Shown: positions 7,573 through 17,147, counted from the first letter of the stretch. The stretch: DNA of 37,064 nucleotides from RGIG7213 sp045545665 (GCA_045545665.1 JAZQBL010000014.1:1-37064), one strand, 5' to 3'. The notes: generated by a model not told the origin, from the sequence alone. Numbers and translations: made by a program.

Positions 7573-10548
7573 ATGAATCAGACAGAGTTTAAGAAAAACA
7601 ATCCGCTTTTTACAAAATGCAAAAGCGCATTTTTCAAGGTTGCGGATTCGCCTAAATTATATCTTGTCGCCTGTTTTTTGATACCGCTGCTTATAATGTG
7701 GCTCATATTCATCGTAAGAGGTGTGTATCCGTTCGGTGACAAATCCGTTCTGGTGCTCGACTTAAACGGTCAGTACGTGTACTTTTTTGAAGGTATGCGT
7801 GACGTTCTGCAGGGTCAGTCGTCCCCCTTTTACACGTGGTACAGATCGCTTTCGGGTGAATTTTCCGGAATTTACGCCTACTACGTTGCAAGTCCGTTCA
7901 CCCTGCTTACCCTGCTTTTCCCAAAGGACGGCATAACGGAAGCACTTCTTGCAATAACGCTTTTGAAATGCGGAAGCATGGGCTTCACGTTCGGATATTA
8001 TCTGCATAAAACGAGAAGATCGACCCCTCTCAACGTAATAATGTTCTCGTGTATGTACTCTTTGTCAAGCTACGCATTCGTACAGGCGATGAACACGATG
8101 TGGATGGATGCCCTCATCTATCTGCCGCTTATTTTGCTCGGTCTTGAATCTCTCGTTGACAAGGGTAGATTCAAGATGTACACGATATGTCTTGCGCTTT
8201 GCTTTATCGCAAACTTCTATATCGGATTTATGGTTGCGATATTCGTCGTGCTCTACTTCCTTTACTACTACGTATCACACTACAAAATGGGCGATTTTCC
8301 GAGATTTTTCTTCGCCTTTTACAAATGGGCGGCTTTCTCGGTAATTGCAGCAGCTATTGCGGCTGTGATAATTTTGCCGACGTTTTACTCTCTTGAATTC
8401 GGCAAAAACGACTTTTCAAACCCGAATTTCACGTTTTCGGCAAAATTCGACTTTCTTGAGATACTGACGCAGATGATGCCGAACTCCTACGACACCGTGC
8501 GTCCCGACGGACTTCCCTTTATCTACTGCGGAACGCTTTCGCTTCTGCTTCTGCCCGCTTACTTCCTTACGGACAAGATAAACGGCAGACAAAAGATAAT
8601 GAGCGGTATATTCCTTGCCGCTATGGTTCTTTCCTTCACGGGCTCGACCATTGATATATTCTGGCACGGTATGCAGAAGCCGAACTGGCTGAACTACAGA
8701 TACAGCTTTATGTTCTGCTTTTTGGTGCTCGTATTCGCATACGACGCCTTCAGATATTTAAAACCGCATATGTACAGGACCGTCCTCGGAACGGGAGCGG
8801 CACTTGCGGGCTTCAGCGTTATCATACAAAAGCTTGTAAACACCGAAACAGGCGAATACGACTGGCTTTACACGAAGGCTGAGGAGTCGGGCGGATACGA
8901 ACCGGGACTCATTCTTTCAGTCTGGTTCTGGCTTATAATGATAGGCGTGCTCGTCGGAATCATGTGGGCTGTCACGAAGAAAAACAGCAAAGCGGCTCCC
9001 ATAATACTCTGCTGTGTCGTATGCCTTGAGCTTTTCATAAACGGTGTGTACGATATGTTCAAGCTCCACGACGACGTTTACTATTCGACACGTACAAGCT
9101 ACGTCCAATATTTCGACAGATGGCGCGGAATAACGGAGGACGTCCAGAAAAGCGATATTTCCCTTTACCGTATGGAAAAAACGTCATTCCGCAAGGTAAA
9201 CGACAATATGACTTTGCGAATGAGAGGTATATCGGGCTCGACTTCAACTCTCAACCAATCCGTAATAACTCTTCTCAACAAAATGGGTTACGCATCGAAG
9301 TCTCACTGGTCACGATACGTCGGAACGAACCCCGTCGGCGACTCGCTTCTCGGCATTAAATACGTTTTGACGGATAAGCCTCAAAGTATGCCGAAGGAAT
9401 ACGAGCAGCTGCTTGAGCAGATAGACCCGACAAGCACCGACGTGACGGATCCCGACAAACTCTACGCTTATATAAACAATTACGCACTGCCTATGCTTTA
9501 CGGCGTTTCGGACGATATTCTCAAATACAGCTTCAATGCAGAGGACGAAGAAGGAAAGCTTCTCGACCGTACAGCACCCGACATCTTGAACAAGATAGTT
9601 TCGGCAATGCTCGGCCGTGACGTGCAGATATACGTCCCCGTCAAAGTTGATAACGTCGACACAAGCGGCGTAAGAGAGGCGTATGCGGGCGGTTACACTC
9701 ACAAAAAGTACGCTCTGACGGAATCGGGCGGCAAGGGATACGTCGAATACACCTTTACAATGGAGGATACGAGTGATATATACATCCACTTCTCCTCAAA
9801 CTATCCCAGAAACACGACGCTCCGCATAAAGGATGAAGACCCGACCGATTCAAGAGAATCCTCGTTCGTTTCAAAGGGCTCGTATCTCACAAACGAAACG
9901 CACACGATACTGCTTTTGGGTGAATACGAAAAGGGACACGAGATAACGGTTCAGCTCAACTTAAAGGAAAACGACCTTTACATCCACGCAAACGAGGATT
10001 ACATCTATTATTTTGATGAAGAAGCCTTTGAAAGCGCGATGAAAGAGCTTTCCGAGTGTAAATTGAAGGTAACGGACTTTGACGACGACACGATAAAAGG
10101 CACGATAAACGTAACAGACGGCAACACGACGGTATTTTCTTCGATCCCCTACGACGAAGGCTGGACTGTCAAGGTTGACGGAAAGAAGGTCGAGCTTGAA
10201 AAAACTCTCGATTCGCTTCTTGCCTTCACCGTTGCCCCGGGCGAGCACACGATAGAAATGAACTACGTACCGCAGGGCTTCTTGATAGGAGCTGTTGCAA
10301 GTGTGTTCGGTATAGCGATACTTGTATTTTTCAGCATAGGCGACTACAAAAAGCGCAAGGCGAGAAAAGAGCATATACTCACGCTTCTGAACAGTCCCGA
10401 ATCGACTTATTCAAAGCATCTTGAACGCGTAAGGCTTTTAAACGAACAGCTTGAACGTGAGCGTATTGAAAAAGAAATGCAAGATGCAGAAGCGGTCACG
10501 GAAGAAACAGAAGAAGACGCAGACACATCGGGCGGTGCGGAAGAATGA
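7573..10548 (+). CDS. YfhO family multi-spanning membrane protein
   Basis: The 991-residue protein starts with a cytoplasmic segment and a long polytopic region of about 12-13 membrane helices (residues roughly 30-500). A large extracellular domain follows (about 520-900), then one membrane helix near residue 905-925 and a charged, partly coiled-coil cytoplasmic tail rich in Glu. The early VLDLNGQYVYFFEGMRDVL and later MNTMWMDALIYLPLILLGLE blocks match the YfhO family (GT-C fold). In Bacillus subtilis and Listeria, YfhO/GtlB proteins add sugars to lipoteichoic acid or related surface polymers. The substrate here is unknown. The stop overlaps the next gene start (ATGA), so a functional link with the SGNH hydrolase is likely. 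GGAAGG precedes the ATG. Confidence 0.88.
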   Translation: MNQTEFKKNNPLFTKCKSAFFKVADSPKLYLVACFLIPLLIMWLIFIVRGVYPFGDKSVLVLDLNGQYVYFFEGMRDVLQGQSSPFYTWYRSLSGEFSGIYAYYVASPFTLLTLLFPKDGITEALLAITLLKCGSMGFTFGYYLHKTRRSTPLNVIMFSCMYSLSSYAFVQAMNTMWMDALIYLPLILLGLESLVDKGRFKMYTICLALCFIANFYIGFMVAIFVVLYFLYYYVSHYKMGDFPRFFFAFYKWAAFSVIAAAIAAVIILPTFYSLEFGKNDFSNPNFTFSAKFDFLEILTQMMPNSYDTVRPDGLPFIYCGTLSLLLLPAYFLTDKINGRQKIMSGIFLAAMVLSFTGSTIDIFWHGMQKPNWLNYRYSFMFCFLVLVFAYDAFRYLKPHMYRTVLGTGAALAGFSVIIQKLVNTETGEYDWLYTKAEESGGYEPGLILSVWFWLIMIGVLVGIMWAVTKKNSKAAPIILCCVVCLELFINGVYDMFKLHDDVYYSTRTSYVQYFDRWRGITEDVQKSDISLYRMEKTSFRKVNDNMTLRMRGISGSTSTLNQSVITLLNKMGYASKSHWSRYVGTNPVGDSLLGIKYVLTDKPQSMPKEYEQLLEQIDPTSTDVTDPDKLYAYINNYALPMLYGVSDDILKYSFNAEDEEGKLLDRTAPDILNKIVSAMLGRDVQIYVPVKVDNVDTSGVREAYAGGYTHKKYALTESGGKGYVEYTFTMEDTSDIYIHFSSNYPRNTTLRIKDEDPTDSRESSFVSKGSYLTNETHTILLLGEYEKGHEITVQLNLKENDLYIHANEDYIYYFDEEAFESAMKELSECKLKVTDFDDDTIKGTINVTDGNTTVFSSIPYDEGWTVKVDGKKVELEKTLDSLLAFTVAPGEHTIEMNYVPQGFLIGAVASVFGIAILVFFSIGDYKKRKARKEHILTLLNSPESTYSKHLERVRLLNEQLERERIEKEMQDAEAVTEETEEDADTSGGAEE

Positions 10549-11177
10549 AAAACTGTGTCATCTACGGCGACAGCATATCGACGACGAATTTTTCACGCGG
10601 CGGATTCGAGCAGGAGCTTAAAGACCTGCTCGGAGCCGAAAAAATGATAAATTACGCACATAACGAAGCGGCTCTGTCGTCCGGCTATCCGTATTCCGTA
10701 TGCGATACGGTGTGCGAAAGTGAGATCCACGACGACGTTGAGCTTATCATCGTCTGGGCAGGAACAAACGACTGGTTCTACGGTGTGCCCTTGGGAGATC
10801 CCGACAGCCGTCTTTGCGACAATTTCTGCGGAAGTCTTCGCAAAACGATGCTGAAGCTTTCGGAAATGTATCCAAAAGCCGCAGCCGTTTACGTAACTCC
10901 CATATACCGTTATTCCGAATATGAAGGGCAAAGTGTGAAATACGAAGCGTTTGATACGAAAAACGCTGTCGGACACACGCTTTACGACTACTACAAATGT
11001 ATAAAAGAGGTAGCGGAAAAAACGGGCTTTCCCGTATGCGATATGCGAACACTTTCGGGAATAAACAAATCAAACCATACAGCGCTTCTGCGTGACGGAG
11101 TTCACCCCTCCCCCCTCGGCTACAAAAGAATAGCCGCCATATTATACGATTTTACAAAAAAATATATTTTAAAATAA
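10545..11177 (+). CDS. SGNH/GDSL-type hydrolase
   Basis: This 210-residue protein has the four blocks of the SGNH hydrolase fold: GDSIS at residue 8 (catalytic Ser), a Gly-containing second block, WAGTNDWF (block III Asn), and DGVHPSPLGY (catalytic Asp and His). There is no signal peptide, so it acts in the cytoplasm unless exported otherwise. The family includes esterases and O-deacetylases for carbohydrates and lipids. It overlaps the stop of the YfhO-like gene by four bases, suggesting coupling and perhaps a shared role in surface-polymer chemistry. The substrate cannot be predicted. Confidence 0.88.
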   Translation: MKNCVIYGDSISTTNFSRGGFEQELKDLLGAEKMINYAHNEAALSSGYPYSVCDTVCESEIHDDVELIIVWAGTNDWFYGVPLGDPDSRLCDNFCGSLRKTMLKLSEMYPKAAAVYVTPIYRYSEYEGQSVKYEAFDTKNAVGHTLYDYYKCIKEVAEKTGFPVCDMRTLSGINKSNHTALLRDGVHPSPLGYKRIAAILYDFTKKYILK

Positions 11178-11192
11178 ATGGAGATGAAGAAA

Positions 11193-12263
11193 ATGCTTAA
11201 CATCAGAAAAGAAAGAACGCAAACACCCAAAGTAAAGCCGGATTATGACAATCTCGGCTTCGGTAAATACTTTACCGACCATATGTTCCTTATGAACTAC
11301 AACACGGAAAAGGGTTGGCACGACGCAAGGATCGTTCCCTACGCTCCTCTTGAGCTTGAACCCTCCGCCATGGTATTCCACTATGCGCAGGAAATGTTCG
11401 AAGGCTTGAAGGCGTACAAGACACCCGACGGCGGCGTACAGCTTTTCCGCCCTATGAAGAACATTGAACGTATGGCAAACACAAACGACAGACTTTGCAT
11501 CCCCCAGATCCCCAACGAGGACGTTTTACAGGCTATCACGGAAACGGTTCTCTTCGATGAAGACTGGATACCCACAAAGGTCGGTACGTCGCTCTACATA
11601 AGACCGTTCATCATCGCAACGGATCCTATGCTCGGCGTTCATCCCTCACACACGTACATCTTCTGCATAATCCTTTCCCCCGTTGCGGCATACTATGCTG
11701 AAGGCATCAACCCCGTCAAGATATTCATCGAACGCGAATACGTTCGTGCAGTAAAGGGCGGTACGGGTTACGCTAAGGTCGGCGGTAACTATGCGGCATC
11801 CCTTAAGGGTCAGGAAAAGGCAAACAAGCTCGGTTACTCCCAGGTTCTCTGGCTCGACGGTGTTGAAAGAAAATACATCGACGAAGTCGGCGCTATGAAC
11901 GTATTCTTCGTTATCGGCGACGAGGTCATCACACCTGCTCTTGACGAAGGAAACATCCTTCCCGGTGTTACGAGAGCTTCGTGCGTTGAGCTTCTCAAGA
12001 GCTGGGGCGTAAAGGTTTCCGAAAGACGTCTTTCCGTTGACGAGCTTTACGAAGCTTACGACAAGGGCGAGCTTCGCGAAGCTTTCGGTACGGGTACTGC
12101 CGCTGTCATCTCCCCCATCGGTTCACTTGATGACGAAAACAAGAAGGCACTTATCAACGACGGCAAGATAGGCGCTATCTCCCAGAGACTTTACGATACT
12201 CTTACCGGTATTCAGTGGGGTACCGTTGAAGATCCCTTCGGCTGGACAGTAAAGATAAAATAA
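11193..12263 (+). CDS. ilvE: Branched-chain amino acid aminotransferase
   Basis: IlvE is a PLP enzyme that performs the last step of leucine, isoleucine and valine synthesis. The 356-residue product is of the longer class related to mitochondrial BCAT. Seen are VFHYAQEMFEGLKAY, LYIRPF, the PLP-lysine region AKVGGNYAASLKGQEKAN, LWLDG, EVGAMNVFFV and the GTGTAAVISPIG phosphate-binding loop. I start it at ATG 11193 because GGAG at 11180-11183 is well spaced for it; in-frame ATGs at 11178 and 11184 lie on top of or before that site. It sits among unlinked housekeeping genes rather than with the leu operon, and no T-box precedes it. Confidence 0.95.
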   Translation: MLNIRKERTQTPKVKPDYDNLGFGKYFTDHMFLMNYNTEKGWHDARIVPYAPLELEPSAMVFHYAQEMFEGLKAYKTPDGGVQLFRPMKNIERMANTNDRLCIPQIPNEDVLQAITETVLFDEDWIPTKVGTSLYIRPFIIATDPMLGVHPSHTYIFCIILSPVAAYYAEGINPVKIFIEREYVRAVKGGTGYAKVGGNYAASLKGQEKANKLGYSQVLWLDGVERKYIDEVGAMNVFFVIGDEVITPALDEGNILPGVTRASCVELLKSWGVKVSERRLSVDELYEAYDKGELREAFGTGTAAVISPIGSLDDENKKALINDGKIGAISQRLYDTLTGIQWGTVEDPFGWTVKIK

Positions 12264-12266
12264 GCC

Positions 12267-13151
12267 TTGATATATACGATCACAAAAGGGCAAGAGGGGC
12301 TGCTGCGCGATTTTCTGCGTCAGCAGCTTTCTCTTTCATCTTCACAAATAACGAGACTGAAAACCAAGCCGTTCGGTATTACGGTAAACGGAGAAAAAAA
12401 GACGGTGCGGTATATTCTCAAGGAAGGCGACGTCTTGCGCCTTGATATATCCGACGAAAAGCCAAGCGAAAATATAATTCCCGTCAATATTCCGCTTGAT
12501 ATTTTATACGAGGACGAGGGAATAATAGCCGTAAACAAGCCCCACGGAATGCCGACGCATCCGTCACACGGTCATTTCGACGATACACTTGCAAACGCTC
12601 TTACGTATTATCTTTTCCAAAAAGGGGAAAAATGTATATTCAGAGCGGTAAACAGACTCGACAAGGACACCTCGGGTGTCGTTTTATGCGCTAAAAATGC
12701 AGTAGTTGCCGCAAAGCTTTGCAAAACCCTTTCGTGCGGCGGCGTAAAAAAAGAGTACACTGCCTTGCTTCACGGAAAGGCTGCCGATTCGGGCATCATC
12801 GAAAAAAACATCAAAAGAAAAGAAGAAAGCGTAATATTCAGATGCGTATGCGGTGACGACGAGGGGAAAAGCGCCGTCACACATTACAAAACGGTAACGC
12901 ACGGCGAAAAATATTCTTTGGTGAAGCTTACGCCCGTAACGGGTAGGACTCATCAGCTCCGCGTGCATACGTCATACATCGGCACACCCATCGTCGGTGA
13001 CGTTCTTTACGGGAAGGACGACGGATATCCGCTTATGCTCCACGCATCCTCCCTTACGTTTTTACACCCCGAAACGGGTGAGGAAATAAAGATAACGGCA
13101 GATATACCCGAAAGATTTAAAATGATATATGAAAATTCTAAAAAAGATTAA
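12267..13151 (+). CDS. RluA-family RNA pseudouridine synthase
   Basis: The 294-residue enzyme has an N-terminal S4-like RNA-binding domain (residues about 10-75) and a pseudouridine synthase catalytic domain with NRLDKDTSGVVLCAKN, whose Asp is the catalytic residue, and the GRTHQLRVH motif. The family modifies uridines in 23S rRNA or tRNA; the exact site cannot be told. The start is TTG at 12267, four bases after ilvE, with no convincing Shine-Dalgarno sequence, so translation may be coupled. It overlaps the next gene by 23 bases. Confidence 0.9.
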   Translation: MIYTITKGQEGLLRDFLRQQLSLSSSQITRLKTKPFGITVNGEKKTVRYILKEGDVLRLDISDEKPSENIIPVNIPLDILYEDEGIIAVNKPHGMPTHPSHGHFDDTLANALTYYLFQKGEKCIFRAVNRLDKDTSGVVLCAKNAVVAAKLCKTLSCGGVKKEYTALLHGKAADSGIIEKNIKRKEESVIFRCVCGDDEGKSAVTHYKTVTHGEKYSLVKLTPVTGRTHQLRVHTSYIGTPIVGDVLYGKDDGYPLMLHASSLTFLHPETGEEIKITADIPERFKMIYENSKKD

Positions 13152-14235
13152 AAGCTATATTCCGACACCTGCACTCATCATATACGGTGTGTTTATATTC
13201 GGCCTTATAATTGCGGCAACAGCTAAAAAAAGCGTTTCATTTGCAAATTTCTGGAACGAAAACATTGCTTCCGTTTTCAGGGCAATACTTGCATACTTAA
13301 CGACGCTTTTGCCGTTTTCTTTAGCCGAATATATCCTTTTGTGCCTGCCTGTGACCGTCACGCTCCTGATCGTGTACGCTTTTAAGCATACGGTATACAG
13401 CACACGTGCGACGGTAAGATACGTTGTGAGTATGTTTTCGTGTGCCGCGCTCGTTTTTTCAATACTTTTAATTAATTTTACACCGGGGTATTACACGTCC
13501 CCGCTTGATGAAAAATTATCTCTTGACAAACAGCCCGTGTCGGTCGAGGAGCTTTTGCAGACCTCACAGTTCCTTCTGGAGCGGGTAAACGAGGAAGCGG
13601 AAAACGTAAGCTATTCCTACGCATCGTTTTCGCTTATGCCGTATTCTCTTTCGGAGCTTGATGACAAAATAAACGACGCATACGATAAAATATGTAAAGA
13701 ATATTCTTTTATACAAAAGCTCAACACCTCCGTCAAGCCCGTTATGCTTTCAAAGCCCTGGACGTACACACACATAGCAGGCGTTTACACGTTCTTTACA
13801 GGTGAGGCAAATATAAACACGAACTTTCCCGACTACACCCTGCCGTTTACCGTAGCGCACGAAAAGGCTCACCAGAGGGGTATCAGCCGAGAGGATGAGG
13901 CAAATTTCATAGCCTTTCTCGTTTGTATTGCCTCGGACGATCCGTATATAAGATACAGCGGATATCTTTCCGTTTACGAATATACGTCATCCGCCCTTTA
14001 TTCAGCCGATAAAGAGGTATATTATACAGTTCTTGCCGATATGGACAGACGGGTGCGGTGTGAGCTTATCGCCTACAATAATTTTTTTGAAAAGTATGAA
14101 GATAACACGGCGGCAACCGTCACGGGAAGCATCAACAACGCGTACCTGCAAGGACAGGGACAGACCGCAGGCATACGCTCCTACGACCTCGTAACAGACC
14201 TCACTGTTGCGTATTATAAAAAGAATACAAAATAA
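13129..14235 (+). CDS. DUF3810-type membrane protein with HExxH motif
   Basis: The 368-residue protein has three predicted membrane helices near the N-terminus (about 15-35, 65-85 and 95-120) followed by a large domain containing FTVAHEKAHQRGI, a fit to the zinc-metallopeptidase HExxH motif. This architecture matches the DUF3810 family. Metallopeptidase activity is suggested by the motif, but I know of no characterised function. It is the last gene of the run beginning at dusB and its start overlaps the pseudouridine synthase gene. A strong bidirectional terminator follows at once. Confidence 0.82.
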   Translation: MKILKKIKSYIPTPALIIYGVFIFGLIIAATAKKSVSFANFWNENIASVFRAILAYLTTLLPFSLAEYILLCLPVTVTLLIVYAFKHTVYSTRATVRYVVSMFSCAALVFSILLINFTPGYYTSPLDEKLSLDKQPVSVEELLQTSQFLLERVNEEAENVSYSYASFSLMPYSLSELDDKINDAYDKICKEYSFIQKLNTSVKPVMLSKPWTYTHIAGVYTFFTGEANINTNFPDYTLPFTVAHEKAHQRGISREDEANFIAFLVCIASDDPYIRYSGYLSVYEYTSSALYSADKEVYYTVLADMDRRVRCELIAYNNFFEKYEDNTAATVTGSINNAYLQGQGQTAGIRSYDLVTDLTVAYYKKNTK

Positions 14236-14287
14236 AAAGATTGGTTTTATCGGATATCTCTTCCGATAAAGCCAATCTTTATTTTTA
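14236..14287. terminator. Bidirectional intrinsic terminator between DUF3810 gene and serA
   Basis: The stem AAAGATTGG...CCAATCTTT extends to 18 bp with one mismatch (14236-14253 with 14263-14280). T-rich sequence lies on the 3' side on the plus strand and A-rich sequence on the other side. It serves two convergent transcripts. Confidence 0.88.
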
Positions 14288-14313
14288 CGTTTATAAACCG
14301 TTTTCAAGCGGAT

Positions 14314-15489
14314 TTATTTTATTACGTTTATTCTTACGACGCCTTCGATAGCAGATACCTTTTCGATAACACTTTCGGGAAGCTCGCCGTTTATTTCAAC
14401 TACCGTATAAGCGTTTTCCTTCTTCGATTTATTGATGAAGTTTTCGATGTTTACATTTGCATCGGAAACTGCAGCAGTTATCTGTGAAAGCACGTTGGGA
14501 ATGTTCTTATGGAACACGCAAAGACGGAAGTCACCGTTGTGCGGAAGTTCAACGTTGGGGAAGTTTACGCTGTTTTTGATATTTCCGCATTCAAGGAAAT
14601 CAACGAGCTCGTGAGCCGCCATAACAGCGCAGTTGTCCTCTGCTTCCTCTGTGGACGCACCGAGGTGAGGAATCGCGATAACGCCCTTCATTCCTGCCGT
14701 TCTTGCATTGGGGAAATCTGTTACGTATCTTGCGACCTTGCCGCTTGCAAGTGCCTTTTCTATTGCATCGTCGTCAACGAGAGCGTCACGTGCGAAGTTA
14801 AGGATAACGACTCCGTCCTTCATCATTGCGATCGTGCCGTCGTTTATCATTCCCTTTGTTGCAACCTTGGGATCGTCGTTTACAACGAGCGGTGTGTGAA
14901 TGGATATAAAATCACATTCTTTGAATATTTCTTCTCTTGTCATGATCCTGTGAACGTCACGGGAGATGTTCCATGCCGCTTCAACGGAAAGGTACGGGTC
15001 ACATCCGTATACTTCCATACCGAAATGACGTGCAAGGTTACAAAGAGGTCCGCCGATAGCGCCGAGACCGATAACACCGAGCTTCTTGCCCTTGAGCTCG
15101 TGGCCTGCAAACTTGCTCTTGTTCTTTTCAACGCTCTTTGCGATGTCGGGATCATTACTGTTTTCCTTGACCCATTCGATACCGCCGACGATATCACGGG
15201 AAGCAAGCAAAAGACCTGCAATTACAAGCTCTTTAACAGCATTTGCGTTAGCACCGGGCGTATTGAATACGACGATGCCGAGGTCTGCACATCTGTCAAC
15301 GGGGATATTGTTGACACCTGCACCTGCACGTGCGATAGCCTTGAGGTTGTTGCCGAACTGCATATCGTGCATAGCGGCAGAGCGCACCATTATCGCATCG
15401 GGGTTTTCAATTTCCTCACCGACAGTGTACTTATCGTCAAACACGGCTGTGCCGCATTTTGCAATTTTATTTAAAAGCTGGATCTTCAT
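14314..15489 (-). CDS. serA: D-3-phosphoglycerate dehydrogenase
   Basis: SerA oxidises 3-phosphoglycerate to 3-phosphohydroxypyruvate, the first step of serine synthesis. The 391-residue product has the split substrate-binding domain, a Rossmann NAD domain (GKKLGVIGLGAIGGPLCNLA), catalytic residues in NFARDALVD and IPHLGASTEEAEDN, and a C-terminal ACT domain from about residue 320 (RLCVFHKNIPNVLSQITAAV) that could bind serine for feedback control. This is the short type without the extra intervening domain. It follows serC by 19 bp on the same strand, so the two genes form a serine operon. Confidence 0.95.
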   Translation of the reverse strand: MKIQLLNKIAKCGTAVFDDKYTVGEEIENPDAIMVRSAAMHDMQFGNNLKAIARAGAGVNNIPVDRCADLGIVVFNTPGANANAVKELVIAGLLLASRDIVGGIEWVKENSNDPDIAKSVEKNKSKFAGHELKGKKLGVIGLGAIGGPLCNLARHFGMEVYGCDPYLSVEAAWNISRDVHRIMTREEIFKECDFISIHTPLVVNDDPKVATKGMINDGTIAMMKDGVVILNFARDALVDDDAIEKALASGKVARYVTDFPNARTAGMKGVIAIPHLGASTEEAEDNCAVMAAHELVDFLECGNIKNSVNFPNVELPHNGDFRLCVFHKNIPNVLSQITAAVSDANVNIENFINKSKKENAYTVVEINGELPESVIEKVSAIEGVVRINVIK

Positions 15490-15508
15490 AGTTTATACGT
15501 TCCTTTCG

Positions 15509-16594
15509 TTACGCTTTGGGGTTGTTTTTTGCGAACTCGTCCATAAATTCAACGAGCGCCTTTACGCCTTCGATGGGCATAGCGTTGTAGATGGATGCAC
15601 GCATACCGCCGACAGAACGGTGACCCTTGATGTTCTTGAAGCCGCGCATATCAGCTTCCTTTGCAAACTTCTTATCAAGATCGGGATCGCCCGTTACGAA
15701 CGTAACGTTCATCATTGAACGGTAATCCTTTTCAACGGGAGCTGTGTAATAGCTCTGTGAATCGAGATAATCGTAAAGAACTGCCGCTTTTTCTTCGTTG
15801 AGCTTCTTCATTGCTTCAAGTCCGCCGAGGGATTCGATCCATTCGAATACGAGCTTTGCAATGTAGATAGGATAGCAGGGGGGAGTGTTGTACATCGACT
15901 CATTCTCTGCCATTACCTTGTAATCCATAACCGTGGGTATATCCTCACGAGCGGAACCGAGAAGGTCGTTTCTTACGATAACGATCGTAAGACCTGCGGG
16001 AGCGACGTTCTTCTGTGCGCCGGCATATATTACACCGAACTTTGAAACGTCAACAGGCTCTGAAAGGATGCAGGAAGACATATCCGCGACGAGCGGAATA
16101 TCACCTGTATCGGGAATGTAATTGAACTTTGTTCCGTATATCGTGTTGTTGAAGCAGATATGAACGTAGTCGGCGTCGTCACGGAAGTCCTCGCGTTTTA
16201 CCTGAGGAATATATGTAAAGTTTTTATCCTTGGATGTTGCAACGAGTCTTGCATCACCGTATTTTTCAGCTTCTTTGAGAGCCTTGCCCGAGAACTGACC
16301 GCTTACGATATAGTCAGCCTTCTTGTTCTTCATAAGGTTGAGCGGAACGGATGCGAACTGAAGCGATGCGCCGCCCTGAAGGAAAAGAACGCTGTAATTA
16401 TCGGGGATATTCATTATTTTACGCAAAAGCGCTTCTGCATCCTTGATTATTGCATCGTATGCAGGGGAGCGGTGGCTCATCTCCATAACGGACATTCCCG
16501 CATCTCCGCAGCAAACCATTTCTTTTGCTGCACGTTCAAGCACGGACAAAGGCAATGCGGAGGGACCTGCCGAAAAATTATAAACTCTTTTCAT
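15509..16594 (-). CDS. serC: Phosphoserine aminotransferase
   Basis: SerC is a PLP enzyme that converts 3-phosphohydroxypyruvate and glutamate to phosphoserine, the step after SerA. The 361-residue product is full length. It begins MKRVYNFSAGPSALP, a hallmark N-terminus, and has LFLQGGASLQFA and the PLP lysine in VIYAGAQKNVAPAGLT. I chose the ATG at 16592-16594 because AAAGGAA precedes it and the longer in-frame extension has no family match. A good promoter lies 49 bp upstream. Phosphoserine phosphatase, the third step, is not in the window. Confidence 0.95.
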   Translation of the reverse strand: MKRVYNFSAGPSALPLSVLERAAKEMVCCGDAGMSVMEMSHRSPAYDAIIKDAEALLRKIMNIPDNYSVLFLQGGASLQFASVPLNLMKNKKADYIVSGQFSGKALKEAEKYGDARLVATSKDKNFTYIPQVKREDFRDDADYVHICFNNTIYGTKFNYIPDTGDIPLVADMSSCILSEPVDVSKFGVIYAGAQKNVAPAGLTIVIVRNDLLGSAREDIPTVMDYKVMAENESMYNTPPCYPIYIAKLVFEWIESLGGLEAMKKLNEEKAAVLYDYLDSQSYYTAPVEKDYRSMMNVTFVTGDPDLDKKFAKEADMRGFKNIKGHRSVGGMRASIYNAMPIEGVKALVEFMDEFAKNNPKA

Positions 16595-16642
16595 TGTTTT
16601 ATTCCTTTCAAACATAAGTTTGTTATTTACAAATATACGGTT

Positions 16643-16671
16643 ATTATAATCCTTCATCTTCGTTTCGTCAA
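16643..16671 (-). promoter_or_regulatory. Sigma-A promoter of serC-serA
   Basis: On the minus strand TTGACG (16666-16671) and TATAAT (16643-16648) are exactly 17 bp apart. Transcription should begin near 16636, giving a leader of about 40 nt with no riboswitch-like structure. Confidence 0.85.
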
Positions 16672-16955
16672 TATCGGTAACAAAAAAATTACATTTTTTA
16701 TATCATATATTAAATATTTTTTCGGCTTGACAAGCGGACATTTCGTGTTGTATAACGCTTTAAATTTTTCACAATGATTACTTCTCATATTTTTTGCTTT
16801 TACAATACAAGACGATAAAACGGTTAAAAGGTTGCAAAAGATTGAAAATATCAGTTGGCAAAAATTCTTATCGTTCTTTTTTACCGGTTTCACCTTTTTA
16901 TTAAAGCGTTTCGAGCAACGCCGTCTTCAGGCAAAGCCCATACCCCTAAAATTGT

Positions 16956-17087
16956 ACGCATCCAAAGGCTCTCCCTTGGGGAGAGCTCCTGTGATAGCGG
17001 GTGAGAGAGTTAAAGTTGAAATCTTTGCCCTCCCCGTTTGCAGTAATGCTTGCGTTACTGCAAATATCATCCTTTTAAAGTGAGAGG
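16956..17087 (+). repeat. 132-nt dispersed repeat, copy A
   Basis: This block aligns without gaps over 132 nt to the reverse complement of 26145-26276; I count 27 mismatches, about 80 percent identity. It contains a near-palindrome, GCAGTAATGC then TT then GCGTTACTGC (17040-17061), and a GCTCTCC/GGAGAGC hairpin (16968-16986). The same block is the 3' half of a 40-codon frame ending in a TGA shared by both copies. The surrounding intergenic region (16672-16955) is A/T-rich with no gene seen. Confidence 0.8.
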
Positions 17088-17109
17088 CTTCTCGTTAGCC
17101 TTATTATAG

Positions 17110-17147
17110 AAAATCGGCAGAGAAAGCAAGTTCTCTGCCGATTTTTT
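17110..17147. terminator. Intrinsic terminator downstream of hsp20
   Basis: A 14-bp or longer perfect stem (AAATCGGCAGAGAA with TTCTCTGCCGATTT) around a 6-nt loop is followed by T residues on the plus strand and a shorter T run on the minus strand. It lies 57 bp beyond the hsp20 stop and can act in both directions. Confidence 0.75.

Noticed and set aside
14509..15474. 321-codon plus-strand reading frame
   Set aside because: It is antisense to serA, which has complete family motifs; composition is that of a shadow frame.
16160..16777. 205-codon plus-strand reading frame
   Set aside because: Mostly antisense to serC and its promoter region.
16832..17083. 83-codon plus-strand reading frame
   Set aside because: The second half is the dispersed repeat and the first half is A/T-rich with no ribosome-binding site; treated as repeat-derived unless copies prove coding.
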